Shown here: positions 47,688 to 56,100 of the stretch, piece after piece | How the letters are laid out: each line of letters starts with the position of its first letter | Numbering within the stretch: the first letter of the stretch is position 1 | From: Acidimicrobiaceae bacterium | GTDB taxonomy: Bacteria > Actinomycetota > Acidimicrobiia > Acidimicrobiales > Ilumatobacteraceae | Direction of reading: 5' to 3' | DNA: 64,000 nucleotides | NCBI GenBank assembly: GCA_020637295.1 | Contig: JACJWF010000004.1 | Span: 200,995 to 264,994, forward strand | Position numbers and translations under genes: made by a program | Notes under the pieces: model-generated | Told to the model about the DNA's origin: nothing | Databases searched by the model: none | What the model saw: only the letters and a program-made list of their open reading frames with translations

Positions 47688-48513
47688 TCGCCCCCGTGGC
47701 TGGCGCCTGGTCGGCCGGTACACCGTGCTCGGTGTGGTGGCGGCGGTCGTGCTGTTCCCGATCTACGCCGTGCTGCTGCAGGCGCTGAAGTCCGGGCCGG
47801 ACGCGCTGGACCACCCGTCGTCGCTGCTGCCCACCCACCTCACGCTGGACACCATCACCACGGCGTGGACGGATGGCAACCTCGGCCGGATGATGCTCAA
47901 CAGCATGCTGGTCTCGTTGCTGGTCACGGCCGGCGTGATGCTGACCAGCCTGCTGTCGGCCTACGCCTTCGCCTTCCTCCGCTTCCCGGGCCGCGGGGTG
48001 CTGTTCGTGTTCTTCGTGGCGACGATGCTGGTGCCGGCGGAGGTCACCGTGGTGATCAACCGGCGCACTGCCGACAGCCTGGGCTGGCTGAACAGCTATC
48101 AGGGCCTGGTGGTGCCGGCGCTGGCGTCCACCTTCGGCATGCTGCTCGTCCGCCAGATGTTCCTCACCCTGCCGAAGGAACTGCACGAGGCCGCGTCGCT
48201 GGACGGCGTGGGCCACCTGCGCTTCCTGTGGGAGGTGGCCGCTCCGCTCAGCCGGCCGACGCTCGGCGCGCTGGGCCTGTTCACCTTCCTCGGCACCTGG
48301 AACGCTTACCTGTGGCCGTCGCAGGTGATCACCGACGAGGCCCACAAGACCATCCAGATCGGCCTGGAAGACCTCAAGACCCCCGGCGACATCAGTCGCT
48401 TCAACCTGATCACAGGAGGACTCGTGATCGCAGCACTCCCCATCTTCGTCATGCTCGTCCTGTTCCAGCGCCAGCTCGTCCGCGGGCTCACGGCGGGGGC
48501 GGTGAAGGGCTGA
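47677..48513 (+). CDS. ugpE: Sugar ABC transporter permease (UgpE type)
   Basis: The 278-residue second permease has six membrane segments and an EAA loop LHEAASLDGVGHLRFLWEVAAPL with GLFTFLGTWNAYLWPSQV after it, matching UgpE/MalG-like proteins. It starts at ATG 47677 inside the end of the preceding gene (11-bp overlap), and its stop overlaps the binding-protein ATG. The two-permease layout is normal for CUT1 importers, which take up di- or oligosaccharides or glycerol phosphate. Confidence 0.92.
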   Translation: MRADRPRGWRLVGRYTVLGVVAAVVLFPIYAVLLQALKSGPDALDHPSSLLPTHLTLDTITTAWTDGNLGRMMLNSMLVSLLVTAGVMLTSLLSAYAFAFLRFPGRGVLFVFFVATMLVPAEVTVVINRRTADSLGWLNSYQGLVVPALASTFGMLLVRQMFLTLPKELHEAASLDGVGHLRFLWEVAAPLSRPTLGALGLFTFLGTWNAYLWPSQVITDEAHKTIQIGLEDLKTPGDISRFNLITGGLVIAALPIFVMLVLFQRQLVRGLTAGAVKG

Positions 48514-50009
48514 TGCGCCGTTCATCTCGCACCCCGTTCCTCGTGGTCGCTGCTGCCGGCCTGTTCGTCGCCGCGTGCAGCGGTGGCGACAGCATCACCG
48601 ACACCGGGGCCACCAACCCGCCGCAGACCACCACCGCCGACGGCTCCACCCCGGTGGAAACGCTGGCGCCCACCACCTCGGTCGCCCCGGACACCTTGCC
48701 GGACTGCCCCACCAGCGCACTCGCCGACGCCGCCGGCACCGTCGAGCTGACGTTCTGGCACGGCATGACCGGCCCCCTCGGCGAGGAGCTGGACTCGCTG
48801 GCCGCGGCCTACAACGCGTCGCAGGATGCGGTGAAGGTCAACCTGATCTCCGGCAGCTACGAGGAGACGTACGACAAGTACCTCAACTCCAGCCAGTCCA
48901 GCCGACCGGACATGGTGCAGCTGCCCGAGTACACGGTGCAGGGCATCGTGGACACGGAGAGCGTGGTGCCGGTCGGCAAGTGCATCGACGACGCCGGCTT
49001 CGACCTCAGCCACTTCCTGCCGGTGGCGCTCGGCGCCTACCAGACCCAGGGCGTGCAATGGTCGATGCCGTTCAACGTCTCCAACCCGGTGCTGTTCTTC
49101 AACAAGAAGGTGTTCGAGGCCGCCGGGCTGGACCCTGCGTCGCCGCCCCAGTCGCTGGAGGACCTGCGTGCCTATGCCCAGCAGATCGTCGATTCCGGCG
49201 CGGCCAAGTACGGCATCGCCCTGGACAGCGGCTTCGACTCCGGCGGCGGCTGGTACATCGAGCAGTGGTTCGCCAAGGCCGAGGAGTTCTACGTGGACGG
49301 CGACAACGGCCGCACCAACCGGGCCACCAAGGTGCTCTACGACAACGACACCGGCGTCGAGTTGCTCACCTTCCTGCAGGACATGATCAACGACGGGTTG
49401 GCCGTCAACGTGGGCGACAACTCCGGCACCGGTTACGACAACCTGCTGAAGCTGGCCGACGAGCAGCAGCCGGCGGCAATGACGATCGCCACGTCCGCCT
49501 CCCTCGGCCCGGTGCTGGACGTGCTGGGCAGCGGGCAGTTCCCGCAGATCACCGGCGACGACGTGGGCGTCGGCCCGATGCCCGGCCCCGGCGGCGCGCC
49601 CGGCGCGCTCATCGGCGGCGCCTCGCTGTGGATCGTGGACAAGGACGATCCGGTGAAGGCTGCCGCCGTGTGGGACTTCATCACGTTCCTGGTCAGCGCC
49701 GAGTCGCAGAGCGAATGGGCCGCCGCCACTGGCTACGTGCCGGTGCGTGACGACGCCGCCGACGTGGAGCCCTACGCCACGACCCTGGCCAACGACCCCC
49801 GTTTCGCCGTGGCCCTGGCGCAACTGGAAGCCTCGCCGGAGGGTCTCACCTCGGCCGGCCCGGTGGTGGGCCCACTGCGCGAGATGCGCTCGGTGCTGGC
49901 CGTCGCCGTCGCCGCCATCCTCGACGGCGCCGACGTGAAGGCGTCGCTCGACGATGCCGCCGAACAAGCCAACAACCTGATCGCCGACTACAACGCCCGC
50001 AACTCCTGA
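48513..50009 (+). CDS. ugpB: Extracellular solute-binding lipoprotein (UgpB type)
   Basis: The 498-residue lipoprotein has lipobox VAAC (Cys about 22), a Thr-rich linker, and family motifs VELTFWHGMTGPLGEELDSLAAAYNAS, QLPEYTVQGI, YQTQGVQWSMPFNVSNPVLFFNK and WDFITFLVS with Trp pair. The opening FWHGM and LGEELDSL resemble UgpB and maltose-type binding proteins. The ligand is not evident. It is the last gene of the importer operon; the inverted-repeat element begins 24 bp after its stop. Confidence 0.92.
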   Translation: MRRSSRTPFLVVAAAGLFVAACSGGDSITDTGATNPPQTTTADGSTPVETLAPTTSVAPDTLPDCPTSALADAAGTVELTFWHGMTGPLGEELDSLAAAYNASQDAVKVNLISGSYEETYDKYLNSSQSSRPDMVQLPEYTVQGIVDTESVVPVGKCIDDAGFDLSHFLPVALGAYQTQGVQWSMPFNVSNPVLFFNKKVFEAAGLDPASPPQSLEDLRAYAQQIVDSGAAKYGIALDSGFDSGGGWYIEQWFAKAEEFYVDGDNGRTNRATKVLYDNDTGVELLTFLQDMINDGLAVNVGDNSGTGYDNLLKLADEQQPAAMTIATSASLGPVLDVLGSGQFPQITGDDVGVGPMPGPGGAPGALIGGASLWIVDKDDPVKAAAVWDFITFLVSAESQSEWAAATGYVPVRDDAADVEPYATTLANDPRFAVALAQLEASPEGLTSAGPVVGPLREMRSVLAVAVAAILDGADVKASLDDAAEQANNLIADYNARNS

Positions 50010-50033
50010 CCCCACCCCAGCCACCCCCGGGGA

Positions 50034-50107
50034 TTCTGGGGCTGATTCTCGCCATTCCCCGAACTGGGGCTGGATCGTTGCGGATTGCGCGCGGATCCGG
50101 ACCCCAG
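50034..50107 (+). repeat. Left inverted repeat (IR-L)
   Basis: The first 50 bases (50034-50083) match IR-R exactly when reversed; three mismatches occur in the next 24. It holds a small internal hairpin, CCCC-gaact-GGGG at 50057-50069. Confidence 0.85.
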
Positions 50108-51088
50108 TTCGTGGCGGCCGCGACGGCAATTGCCGAATCGGGTCGGCTCGATGTGCCCAGTGAGGGTGTGAAGCTCCAACTGCTCGATGCCTATGCCCAA
50201 CGCCACCACGGCCTCGTCTCCTGGGAAGCGGCCAAGCGGCTGAAGGTGTCGCGGGCGACGTGGTACCGGGCTCAACGGTCCGGCCTGTTCGAACCGTTGT
50301 ACCCGAACGTCGCCCGCCTGTGGGGCTCGCCTGCCACCTTCGAGCAACGGGTGTTGGGCGCCGTGTGGGCCGCCGGCCCGGATGCGATGGCATCGCACCG
50401 CTCGGCCGCGGCGCTGTGGGGTGTCGAACGCCCAGCGGACGACCCGCTCGACGTCATCCTGCCCAGCCGCCTCCGGCACTCCCTCCCGAAGGAGATCGTC
50501 GTCCACCGCCCTCGGGACGCGAAGGAGCTGCGCTCGTTCAGGCGCAGCGGGGTGCCGGTGACCTCGCCGATGCGCATGCTGCTGGACCTGGGGGCGGTGG
50601 ATGCTGACGCGGTGCTGCCGGCGCTGGAGGCTGTGCTGTCCACCCGGGTGGTGTCGGTGAAGGCCGTGTACTCGTTCCTCGTCCGCCATGCCAAGCGAGG
50701 CCGGCACGGTGTGACGGCACTGCGGGCCGCTATCGAGGAGTTGATGATCACCGACCGGCCATCCGACACCGAGTTGGAGCGGGTGTTCGCCCAGCTGATG
50801 GCCGATCATGGGCTGCCGCCGGTGGAGTTCCACGCGCTGGTCGAGGGCTTCGAGGTGGACTTCCTGGTGGTCGGGAGCCCCATCGTCATCGAGTGCGAAG
50901 GGTGGGTCGCCCACGGCCTCGACCGCGACCAGTTCGAGTTCGACCGGATGCGCGCCGCCGTGCTGGCGGCAGCGGGCTACGTGATCGTGCCGGTCACCTG
51001 GCGCGCCGCCACGTCCACGCCGGCGGTGGTGGCGACGCGGCTCGCTGCAGTGGTCCGGCAGTGGGCGCCGCACCTCGTCGTCGCCTGA
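50078..51088 (+). CDS. AbiEi-like HTH protein with DUF559/Vsr-like nuclease domain
   Basis: The 336-residue product has an N-terminal winged-helix segment (HHGLVSWEAAKRLKVSRATWYRAQRSGLFE, about residues 43-72) of the type seen in AbiEi antitoxins. The middle region ALWGVERPADDPLDVIL and PVTSPMRMLLDLGA follows. The C-terminus is a PD-(D/E)xK-like nuclease fold: FEVDFLVVGSPIVIECEG with Asp and ExE, then FDRMRAAVLAAAGYVIVPVTW. This chain order is frequent in actinobacterial orphan proteins. The TTG at 50078 lies inside IR-L; later GTG/ATG starts near 50150-50167 are possible. Confidence 0.8.
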   Translation: MRIARGSGPQFVAAATAIAESGRLDVPSEGVKLQLLDAYAQRHHGLVSWEAAKRLKVSRATWYRAQRSGLFEPLYPNVARLWGSPATFEQRVLGAVWAAGPDAMASHRSAAALWGVERPADDPLDVILPSRLRHSLPKEIVVHRPRDAKELRSFRRSGVPVTSPMRMLLDLGAVDADAVLPALEAVLSTRVVSVKAVYSFLVRHAKRGRHGVTALRAAIEELMITDRPSDTELERVFAQLMADHGLPPVEFHALVEGFEVDFLVVGSPIVIECEGWVAHGLDRDQFEFDRMRAAVLAAAGYVIVPVTWRAATSTPAVVATRLAAVVRQWAPHLVVA

Positions 51089-51090
51089 TT

Positions 51091-51164
51091 CTGAGGTCCG
51101 GATCCGCGCGGAACCCGCAACGATCCAGCCCCAGTTCGGGGAATGGCGAGAATCAGCCCCAGAA
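51091..51164 (-). repeat. Right inverted repeat (IR-R)
   Basis: Reverse complement of IR-L with three mismatches (two near the gene start, one near the end). It ends 35 bp before the cyclophilin start, so insertion would sit very close to that promoter. Confidence 0.85.
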
Positions 51165-51185
51165 GGCCTGGGTGGGGGCGGGCGG

Positions 51186-51191
51186 TAGGGT
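51186..51191 (+). promoter_or_regulatory. Leaderless -10 hexamer of the cyclophilin gene
   Basis: TAGGGT lies 7 nt before the ATG at 51199, 22 nt beyond IR-R. Confidence 0.4.
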
Positions 51192-51198
51192 GGCGGGC

Positions 51199-51753
51199 AT
51201 GGCTTATGCGTTCCCGGCGCTCGATGGTTCCGCGCCCACCACCCAGCAGTTCGACCAGGCTCCCGAGTTCGGGATCGACCCCGCCAAGCGGTACACGGCC
51301 ACGATGGACACGTCGCTGGGCTCGATCGTCATCGCGCTCGACGCCGTCAACGCGCCCAACACGGTGAACAACTTCGTGTTCCTCGCCGGCTACCACTACT
51401 ACGACGGCGTCATCTTCCACCGGATCATCAACGGCTTCATGTGCCAGGGTGGCGACCCCACCGGCACGGGCCGCGGCGGCCCCGGCTACCGCTTCAACGA
51501 CGAGCCCGTGAAGCAGCGCTACCAGCTCGGCTCGGTGGCCATGGCCAACGCCGGCCCGAACACCAACGGCAGCCAGTTCTTCCTCATCAGCGGCCCCAGT
51601 GGCGTCGGCCTGCCGCCCCAGTACAACCACTTCGGCCAGATCGTGAAGGGCCTGGACGTGCTGGACGCGATGCAGAAGGTGGACACCGACCACAGCGACC
51701 GGCCGCGCACGCCGGTGGTGATCAACTCGGTCACCATCGCCGTCGCCGACTGA
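51199..51753 (+). CDS. Peptidyl-prolyl cis-trans isomerase (cyclophilin type)
   Basis: The 184-residue protein is a cytoplasmic cyclophilin that speeds proline isomerisation. It shows VNNFVFLAGYHYYDGVIFHRIINGFMCQGGDPTG core with the catalytic Arg in FHRII, GPGYRFNDEP, NGSQFFLI and YNHFGQIVKGLDVLD. It starts with a Thr/Gln leader without a signal peptide. The upstream edge of this gene abuts the inverted-repeat element. Confidence 0.95.
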   Translation: MAYAFPALDGSAPTTQQFDQAPEFGIDPAKRYTATMDTSLGSIVIALDAVNAPNTVNNFVFLAGYHYYDGVIFHRIINGFMCQGGDPTGTGRGGPGYRFNDEPVKQRYQLGSVAMANAGPNTNGSQFFLISGPSGVGLPPQYNHFGQIVKGLDVLDAMQKVDTDHSDRPRTPVVINSVTIAVAD

Positions 51754-51784
51754 CGGCGCCGGCACCCCGAGCCAAGGCCCCCCG

Positions 51785-52993
51785 ATGGCCCCCGAACGGC
51801 TGTCGCTCGCCCAGGCCCGGCGCATCGCGCTCGCCGCCCAGGGCTTCGCTGACCCCCGGCCCACCGGCCGCGTCGACCGCCGCCACCTGCGGCGGGTGAT
51901 GGACCGGATGGGCCTGATCCAGATCGACTCGGTCAACGTCCTGGTCCGCAGCCAGGAGCTGCCCCTGTTCGCCCGGCTCGGCCCGCACCCGCGCACCCTG
52001 ATCGCCGACGCCACCGCGGCCGGTGAGCTGTTCGAGTACTGGGTGCACGAGGCGTGCCATGTGCCGACGCATCACCATCACCTGCACCGCTGGCAGATGG
52101 CCAAGGAGCACAAGTGGCGCCGCTACTGGGACCTCCACCGCCGCCGCCCCGACTACCTCGACGAGGTGCTCCGGCGGATCGAGATGGACGGCCCGGTGGC
52201 GGCCGGCGACCTCAGCGAGCGGGTCGGCAAGAAGGGCCAGTGGTGGGACTGGGACGACGCCAAGGTCGCGCTGGAGCACCACTTCTGGAACGGCACCGTC
52301 ACGGCCACCCGCCGGGCCGGCGACTTCGCCCGCATCTACGACCTCACCGAGCGGGTGCTGCCCGCGGAGGTGCTGGCCCGCCCGACGCCCACCGAGCGCG
52401 ATGCCCGCAAGGAACTGCTGGCGATGGCCGCCCGCCACCATGGCGTCGCCACGCTGACCGACCTCACCGACTACCACCGGGTGAAGAACGAGCCGTCCCG
52501 CCCCCTCGTCGCCGAACTGGTGGAGGAGGGCGTGCTGCGCGAGGTGCAGGTGGAGGGCTGGGCCAAGCCGGCCTACCTGCACCGCGACGCGACCCTGCCG
52601 CGGTGGATCCGCCGCACCGCGTTGCTCAGCCCGTTCGACCCGGTGTGCTGGAACCGCGATCGCACGCAACGGCTGTTCGGGTTCCACTACCGCATCGAGA
52701 TCTACACCCCGGCGCCCAAGCGGGTCTACGGCTACTACGTGCTGCCCGTCCTCTGGGGCGATTCGCTGGCCGGCCGCCTGGACATGAAGGCCGACCGCGC
52801 CGGTCGGCTGCTGCTGGTGCAGGGTGCGTTCGCCGAGCCGGGGGTGCCGGCCGGCCCGCTGGCGGAAGCCCTCGCCCCCGAGCTGCACGCGATGGCCGGG
52901 TGGCTGGGACTGGACGACGTCAGTGTGGGCGGGCACGGCGACCTCGCCCTCGCGCTCCGGGCCGCCGTGGGTCACTACGCTCGCACTCGATGA
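51785..52993 (+). CDS. YcaQ-family DNA glycosylase (winged-helix, AlkX-like)
   Basis: The 402-residue protein has the YcaQ/DUF1006 layout: YxxHxxHxP-like ACHVPTHHHH, WWDWDDAKVALEHHFWNG and RTALLSPFDPVCWNRDRTQRLFGFHYRIEIYTP. The putative catalytic loop has Gln-Ile-Asp (MGLIQIDSVNVLVRSQ), the QxD form reported for the interstrand-crosslink glycosylase AlkX, not the QxQ form. It should remove alkylated bases, including those in crosslinks. It is the first of a run with overlapping stops and starts (52990). Confidence 0.9.
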   Translation: MAPERLSLAQARRIALAAQGFADPRPTGRVDRRHLRRVMDRMGLIQIDSVNVLVRSQELPLFARLGPHPRTLIADATAAGELFEYWVHEACHVPTHHHHLHRWQMAKEHKWRRYWDLHRRRPDYLDEVLRRIEMDGPVAAGDLSERVGKKGQWWDWDDAKVALEHHFWNGTVTATRRAGDFARIYDLTERVLPAEVLARPTPTERDARKELLAMAARHHGVATLTDLTDYHRVKNEPSRPLVAELVEEGVLREVQVEGWAKPAYLHRDATLPRWIRRTALLSPFDPVCWNRDRTQRLFGFHYRIEIYTPAPKRVYGYYVLPVLWGDSLAGRLDMKADRAGRLLLVQGAFAEPGVPAGPLAEALAPELHAMAGWLGLDDVSVGGHGDLALALRAAVGHYARTR

Positions 52994-54147
52994 ACGCCCC
53001 GCGTCCCGCCACCCAGCGAATGCCCCGTTGGGTGTGGACGGCCATCGCCGTCTTCTGGCTCGGCTACCTGCTGGCCATTCGGGTGGACTCCTTCATCGAC
53101 CGCCTCTACGGCCTGTTCGTCCTGTTGCTGGTGTCACTGTTCCTCGCGCTGGCCATCGAGCCGGGGGTCAACCGGCTCGCCCGCCGTGGCTGGCGACGGG
53201 GCACGGCGACGGCGGTGATCCTGGTTGGTGTCCTGGTCGCCTTCCTCGTGTTCGTCATCGCCATCGGTGCGCTCGTCGGCCAGCAGATCGCCGACCTGCT
53301 GAACGAGTCGGAGACCTACGTCACCCGCACGGTGAACTTCCTCAACGACACCTTCGGCACTCACATCAACGCCCAGCAGGTGATCGACAAGATCCAGGAC
53401 CCGGAGGGGCCGGTCCAGAAGTTCATCGACAGCCAGCAGGAGCGCGTGTTCGACCTGTCGGTGGCTGCGCTCGGCCTCCTCGTGCAGGGGCTGTCGGTGC
53501 TGCTGTTCACCTTCTACCTCGTGGCGGACGGGCCGAAGCTGCGCCGCACCATCTGCAGCCGCCTCAGCCCGGAGCGCCAGCGGCGGGTGCTCACCACGTG
53601 GGAACTGGCCATCGACAAGACCGGCGGCTACCTCTATTCCAGGGCGCTGCTGGCCGGGCTGTCCGCCGTGTTCCACTGGATCGTGCTGCAGGCGCTGGGC
53701 ACCCGCGCCCCGGTCGCGTTGGCCCTGTGGGTGGGTGTGATCTCCCAGTTCCTGCCGGTGATCGGCACCTACCTGGCCGGCGCGCTGCCCGTGATCGTGA
53801 CGTTCATCGACTCGCCGCCGAAGGCGCTCGCCGTGCTGATCGCGGTGATCATCTACCAGCAGTTGGAGAACTACCTGTTCCTGCCGCGCATCACCGCCCG
53901 CACGATGGACCTCCACCCGGCCGTGGCGTTCGGCGCGGCGATCGGAGGTGGTGCCGTGCTCGGCGCGGTCGGCGCGGTGCTGGCCATCCCCGCCGCAGCC
54001 ATGGTGCAGGCGCTGGCCAGCGACTTCGGCGAGCGCCACGAGGTGATCGACAACGACCTCACGGCCATCCTCCCCCGCCGCCGCCGCAAAGAGCGACGAG
54101 CGGCGCGCTCCAAGCACCCCACAGCAGGAAGTGATGACGACACCTGA
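52990..54147 (+). CDS. AI-2E family (PurR-regulated/YhhQ-like) membrane transporter
   Basis: The 385-residue protein has the family's seven or eight hydrophobic segments: VFLALAIEPGVNRLARRGWRRGTATAVIL-type start, a long soluble stretch around residues 100-160 with TRTVNFLNDTFG, and the C-terminal motif VIIYQQLENYLFLPRITARTMDLHPAVAFGAAIGGGAVLG. AI-2E transporters export autoinducer-2 in some cases; most are of unknown substrate. The ATG overlaps the YcaQ stop (ATGA). It ends just past the start of the asparaginase gene (overlap 14 bp). Confidence 0.92.
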   Translation: MNAPRPATQRMPRWVWTAIAVFWLGYLLAIRVDSFIDRLYGLFVLLLVSLFLALAIEPGVNRLARRGWRRGTATAVILVGVLVAFLVFVIAIGALVGQQIADLLNESETYVTRTVNFLNDTFGTHINAQQVIDKIQDPEGPVQKFIDSQQERVFDLSVAALGLLVQGLSVLLFTFYLVADGPKLRRTICSRLSPERQRRVLTTWELAIDKTGGYLYSRALLAGLSAVFHWIVLQALGTRAPVALALWVGVISQFLPVIGTYLAGALPVIVTFIDSPPKALAVLIAVIIYQQLENYLFLPRITARTMDLHPAVAFGAAIGGGAVLGAVGAVLAIPAAAMVQALASDFGERHEVIDNDLTAILPRRRRKERRAARSKHPTAGSDDDT

Positions 54148-55093
54148 CGCCTTCGTCCCCGTGGCGATCACCTCTCGTAGCGGGCTCGACGAATCCGTTC
54201 ACTTCGGGGCCGTGGTCGGCCTTGCTGCGGACGGCTCGGTCGCGTTCGCCGCGGGGGACCCGGCCACCGCGGTCTACCCCCGGTCCTCGAACAAGCCGAT
54301 GCAGGCGGTGGCCATGGTGCGCGCCGGGCTGGCGCTGCCGGCAGAACTGCTGGCGCTCGTCTGTGCCAGCCACGACGGCACGCCCATGCACACGGCAGCC
54401 GCGCTGCGCATCCTGCACGGCGCCGGGCTCGTGGAGGCCGACCTGGCCAACACCCCGTCGTTCCCTCTGGACGAGCACAGCGCCCACGAAGTGCTGCGCC
54501 ATGGTGGCGGCCGGACGTCGCTGCAGATGAACTGCAGCGGCAAGCACGCCGGCATGCTGGCCGCGTGCGTGGCCAACGGGTGGCCCCACGACCCCGGCTA
54601 CCTCGAGGTGGACCATCCCCTCCAGCAGTCGATCACCGCGGCCATCGACGAGCTCACAGGCGAACCGAACACCAACATCGGCGTCGATGGATGTGGCGCG
54701 CCCGCCCACGCCTTCTCGCTCGCCGGCCTGGCGCGGGCGTTCCGTGCCATTGCCACGGGCGCTGCCGGCCCGGCGGGCGACGCCGTGTACGCGGCGATGA
54801 CGGGGCACCCGGAGATGGTCGGCGGCGCCACCCGCGACGTCACGGTCTTCATGCGCCACGTCCCGGGGCTGATGGCCAAGGACGGCGCCGACGGGGTGTT
54901 CGCCGCGGCGCTGCCGGACGGGCGGGCGGTGGCACTGAAGGTGGCCGACGGTGGCGACCGCGCCCGCCCCCCGCTGATGGCGGCCGCGCTCGCTGCACTC
55001 GGCGTGGACGTGGCTGAAGTGGCACCCTTGGTGGCCCAGCCGATCATGGGGCACGGGCGCCCCGTGGGAGAGGTGAGAGCGATCGCACCATGA
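54134..55093 (+). CDS. Asparaginase (AnsA/DUF-type, PF06089 family)
   Basis: The 319-residue protein belongs to the asparaginase_II family found in Rhizobium etli and actinobacteria: FAAGDPATAVYPRSSNKPMQAVAMV, CASHDGTPMHTAAALRIL, SLQMNCSGKHAGMLAAC, IGVDGCGAPAHAFSLAGLARAF and MTGHPEMVGG. It should convert L-asparagine to aspartate and ammonia. Preferred ATG 54134 has an AGGAAG site 2-3 nt away. It overlaps the AI-2E gene upstream and the metallo-beta-lactamase gene downstream (ATGA). Confidence 0.9.
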   Translation: MTTPDAFVPVAITSRSGLDESVHFGAVVGLAADGSVAFAAGDPATAVYPRSSNKPMQAVAMVRAGLALPAELLALVCASHDGTPMHTAAALRILHGAGLVEADLANTPSFPLDEHSAHEVLRHGGGRTSLQMNCSGKHAGMLAACVANGWPHDPGYLEVDHPLQQSITAAIDELTGEPNTNIGVDGCGAPAHAFSLAGLARAFRAIATGAAGPAGDAVYAAMTGHPEMVGGATRDVTVFMRHVPGLMAKDGADGVFAAALPDGRAVALKVADGGDRARPPLMAAALAALGVDVAEVAPLVAQPIMGHGRPVGEVRAIAP

Positions 55094-56073
55094 GCACCCC
55101 CATCCCCTACGTCACCCTGGACGACCCCCACTACGGCGAGGTCGTCCAGGTGTCCCCGCTGATCCAGCGGGTCATTGCCAAGAACCCGTCGAAGTTCACC
55201 TACCTCGGCACCGGCACCTACATCGTCGGCACGGGCGAGCGGGTCGCCGTCATCGACCCGGGCCCGCCGATCCAGTCCCACCGCACGGCGTTGCTCGCCG
55301 CGCTCGAGGGCCGCACCGTAGCCGCCATCCTCGTGACCCACTGCCACAGCGACCACTCGCCGCTCGCCGCCTGGTTGAAGGAGGAGACGGGCGCGCCCAC
55401 CGTGGCGTTCGGCCCGCACAAGGTCAACCTCGACTGGGTCGACGACGACACCGACCCGCACGAGCCGGACCCGGAGGACGAAGCTGCGGCCGCGGCGGTG
55501 GCCGAGGAGGGCGACGAGAAGGTGGAGGAGTCGCTGGACCTCGACTTCACCGCCGACGTCGCCGTGGCCGACGGCGCGCTCGCGGCGGAGCTGCCCGGCT
55601 GCACGCTGCGGGCCATCCACACACCCGGCCACACCAGCAACCACCTGTGCTTCTGGCTGGAGGAAGAGCAGGCACTGTTCAGTGGCGACCACATCATGGG
55701 CTGGAGCACCACGGTGATCACCCCGCCGGACGGCGACATGCGCAGCTACTTCGAGTCGCTGCACAAGGTGGCGGCGCTGCCGGCGGCGGTGATCTGGCCC
55801 ACCCATGGTGCGCCGGTGCTGGAGGCCCGCCCGTTCATCGATGCGTTCGTCGCCCACCGGCTGGAGCGTGAGGCGGGGGTGTTGGCCGCGGTGCGCGACG
55901 GGGTGGCATTGGTGCCGGACATCGTCCGCCGCCTGTACGTGGGGGTGCCGGAGAAGCTCTACCGGGCGGCCGGCCGCAGCGTGCTGTCGCACCTCATCAA
56001 GCTGGCTCAGGACGGGCTGGTGCAGCACGAGGGGCAGCGCCCCGGCGTGAAGGTGCGCTGGCTGCCGGCCTGA
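55090..56073 (+). CDS. Metallo-beta-lactamase-fold hydrolase (LACTB2/RNase-type)
   Basis: The 327-residue protein has the HxHxDH site THCHSDHSPL, a later His in HTPGHTSNH, Asp in FSGDHIMGWST and a C-terminal winged-helix-like tail (SVLSHLIKLAQDGLVQHEG). This order matches LACTB2 and similar hydrolases, some of which are RNA endonucleases. A 44-residue insertion rich in Asp/Glu (about 118-148) is unusual. The ATG overlaps the asparaginase stop. Confidence 0.9.
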   Translation: MSTPIPYVTLDDPHYGEVVQVSPLIQRVIAKNPSKFTYLGTGTYIVGTGERVAVIDPGPPIQSHRTALLAALEGRTVAAILVTHCHSDHSPLAAWLKEETGAPTVAFGPHKVNLDWVDDDTDPHEPDPEDEAAAAAVAEEGDEKVEESLDLDFTADVAVADGALAAELPGCTLRAIHTPGHTSNHLCFWLEEEQALFSGDHIMGWSTTVITPPDGDMRSYFESLHKVAALPAAVIWPTHGAPVLEARPFIDAFVAHRLEREAGVLAAVRDGVALVPDIVRRLYVGVPEKLYRAAGRSVLSHLIKLAQDGLVQHEGQRPGVKVRWLPA

Positions 56074-56078
56074 CACCC

Positions 56079-56100
56079 GGCCGCAGCGGCCGCAGCGGCC
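56079..56100. terminator. GGCCGC-type hairpin between convergent genes
   Basis: GGCCGC-A-GCGGCC (56079-56091) and an overlapping second copy fill the 27-bp gap between the metallo-hydrolase and disA stops. It could act in both directions. No T-run is present. Confidence 0.35.

Larger units (their letters stand above)
50034..51164. mobile_element. Candidate one-gene element bounded by 74-bp inverted repeats
   Basis: Near-perfect inverted repeats (50034-50107 and 51091-51164; 71 of 74 positions match by hand alignment) bracket a single gene. The left repeat contains the proposed TTG start, and the right one begins 2 bp after the stop. No target-site duplication was found next to the repeats. 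It lies in the gap between the sugar importer and cyclophilin genes, with no other mobile gene. It could be a nonautonomous unit or a gene-repeat pair copied by another mechanism. Confidence 0.5.

Noticed and set aside
50034..51164. Inverted repeats as a simple transcription terminator pair
   Set aside because: The arms are 983 bp apart and enclose a gene, so a hairpin in RNA is improbable. No T-run is present. A mobile-unit reading fits better.
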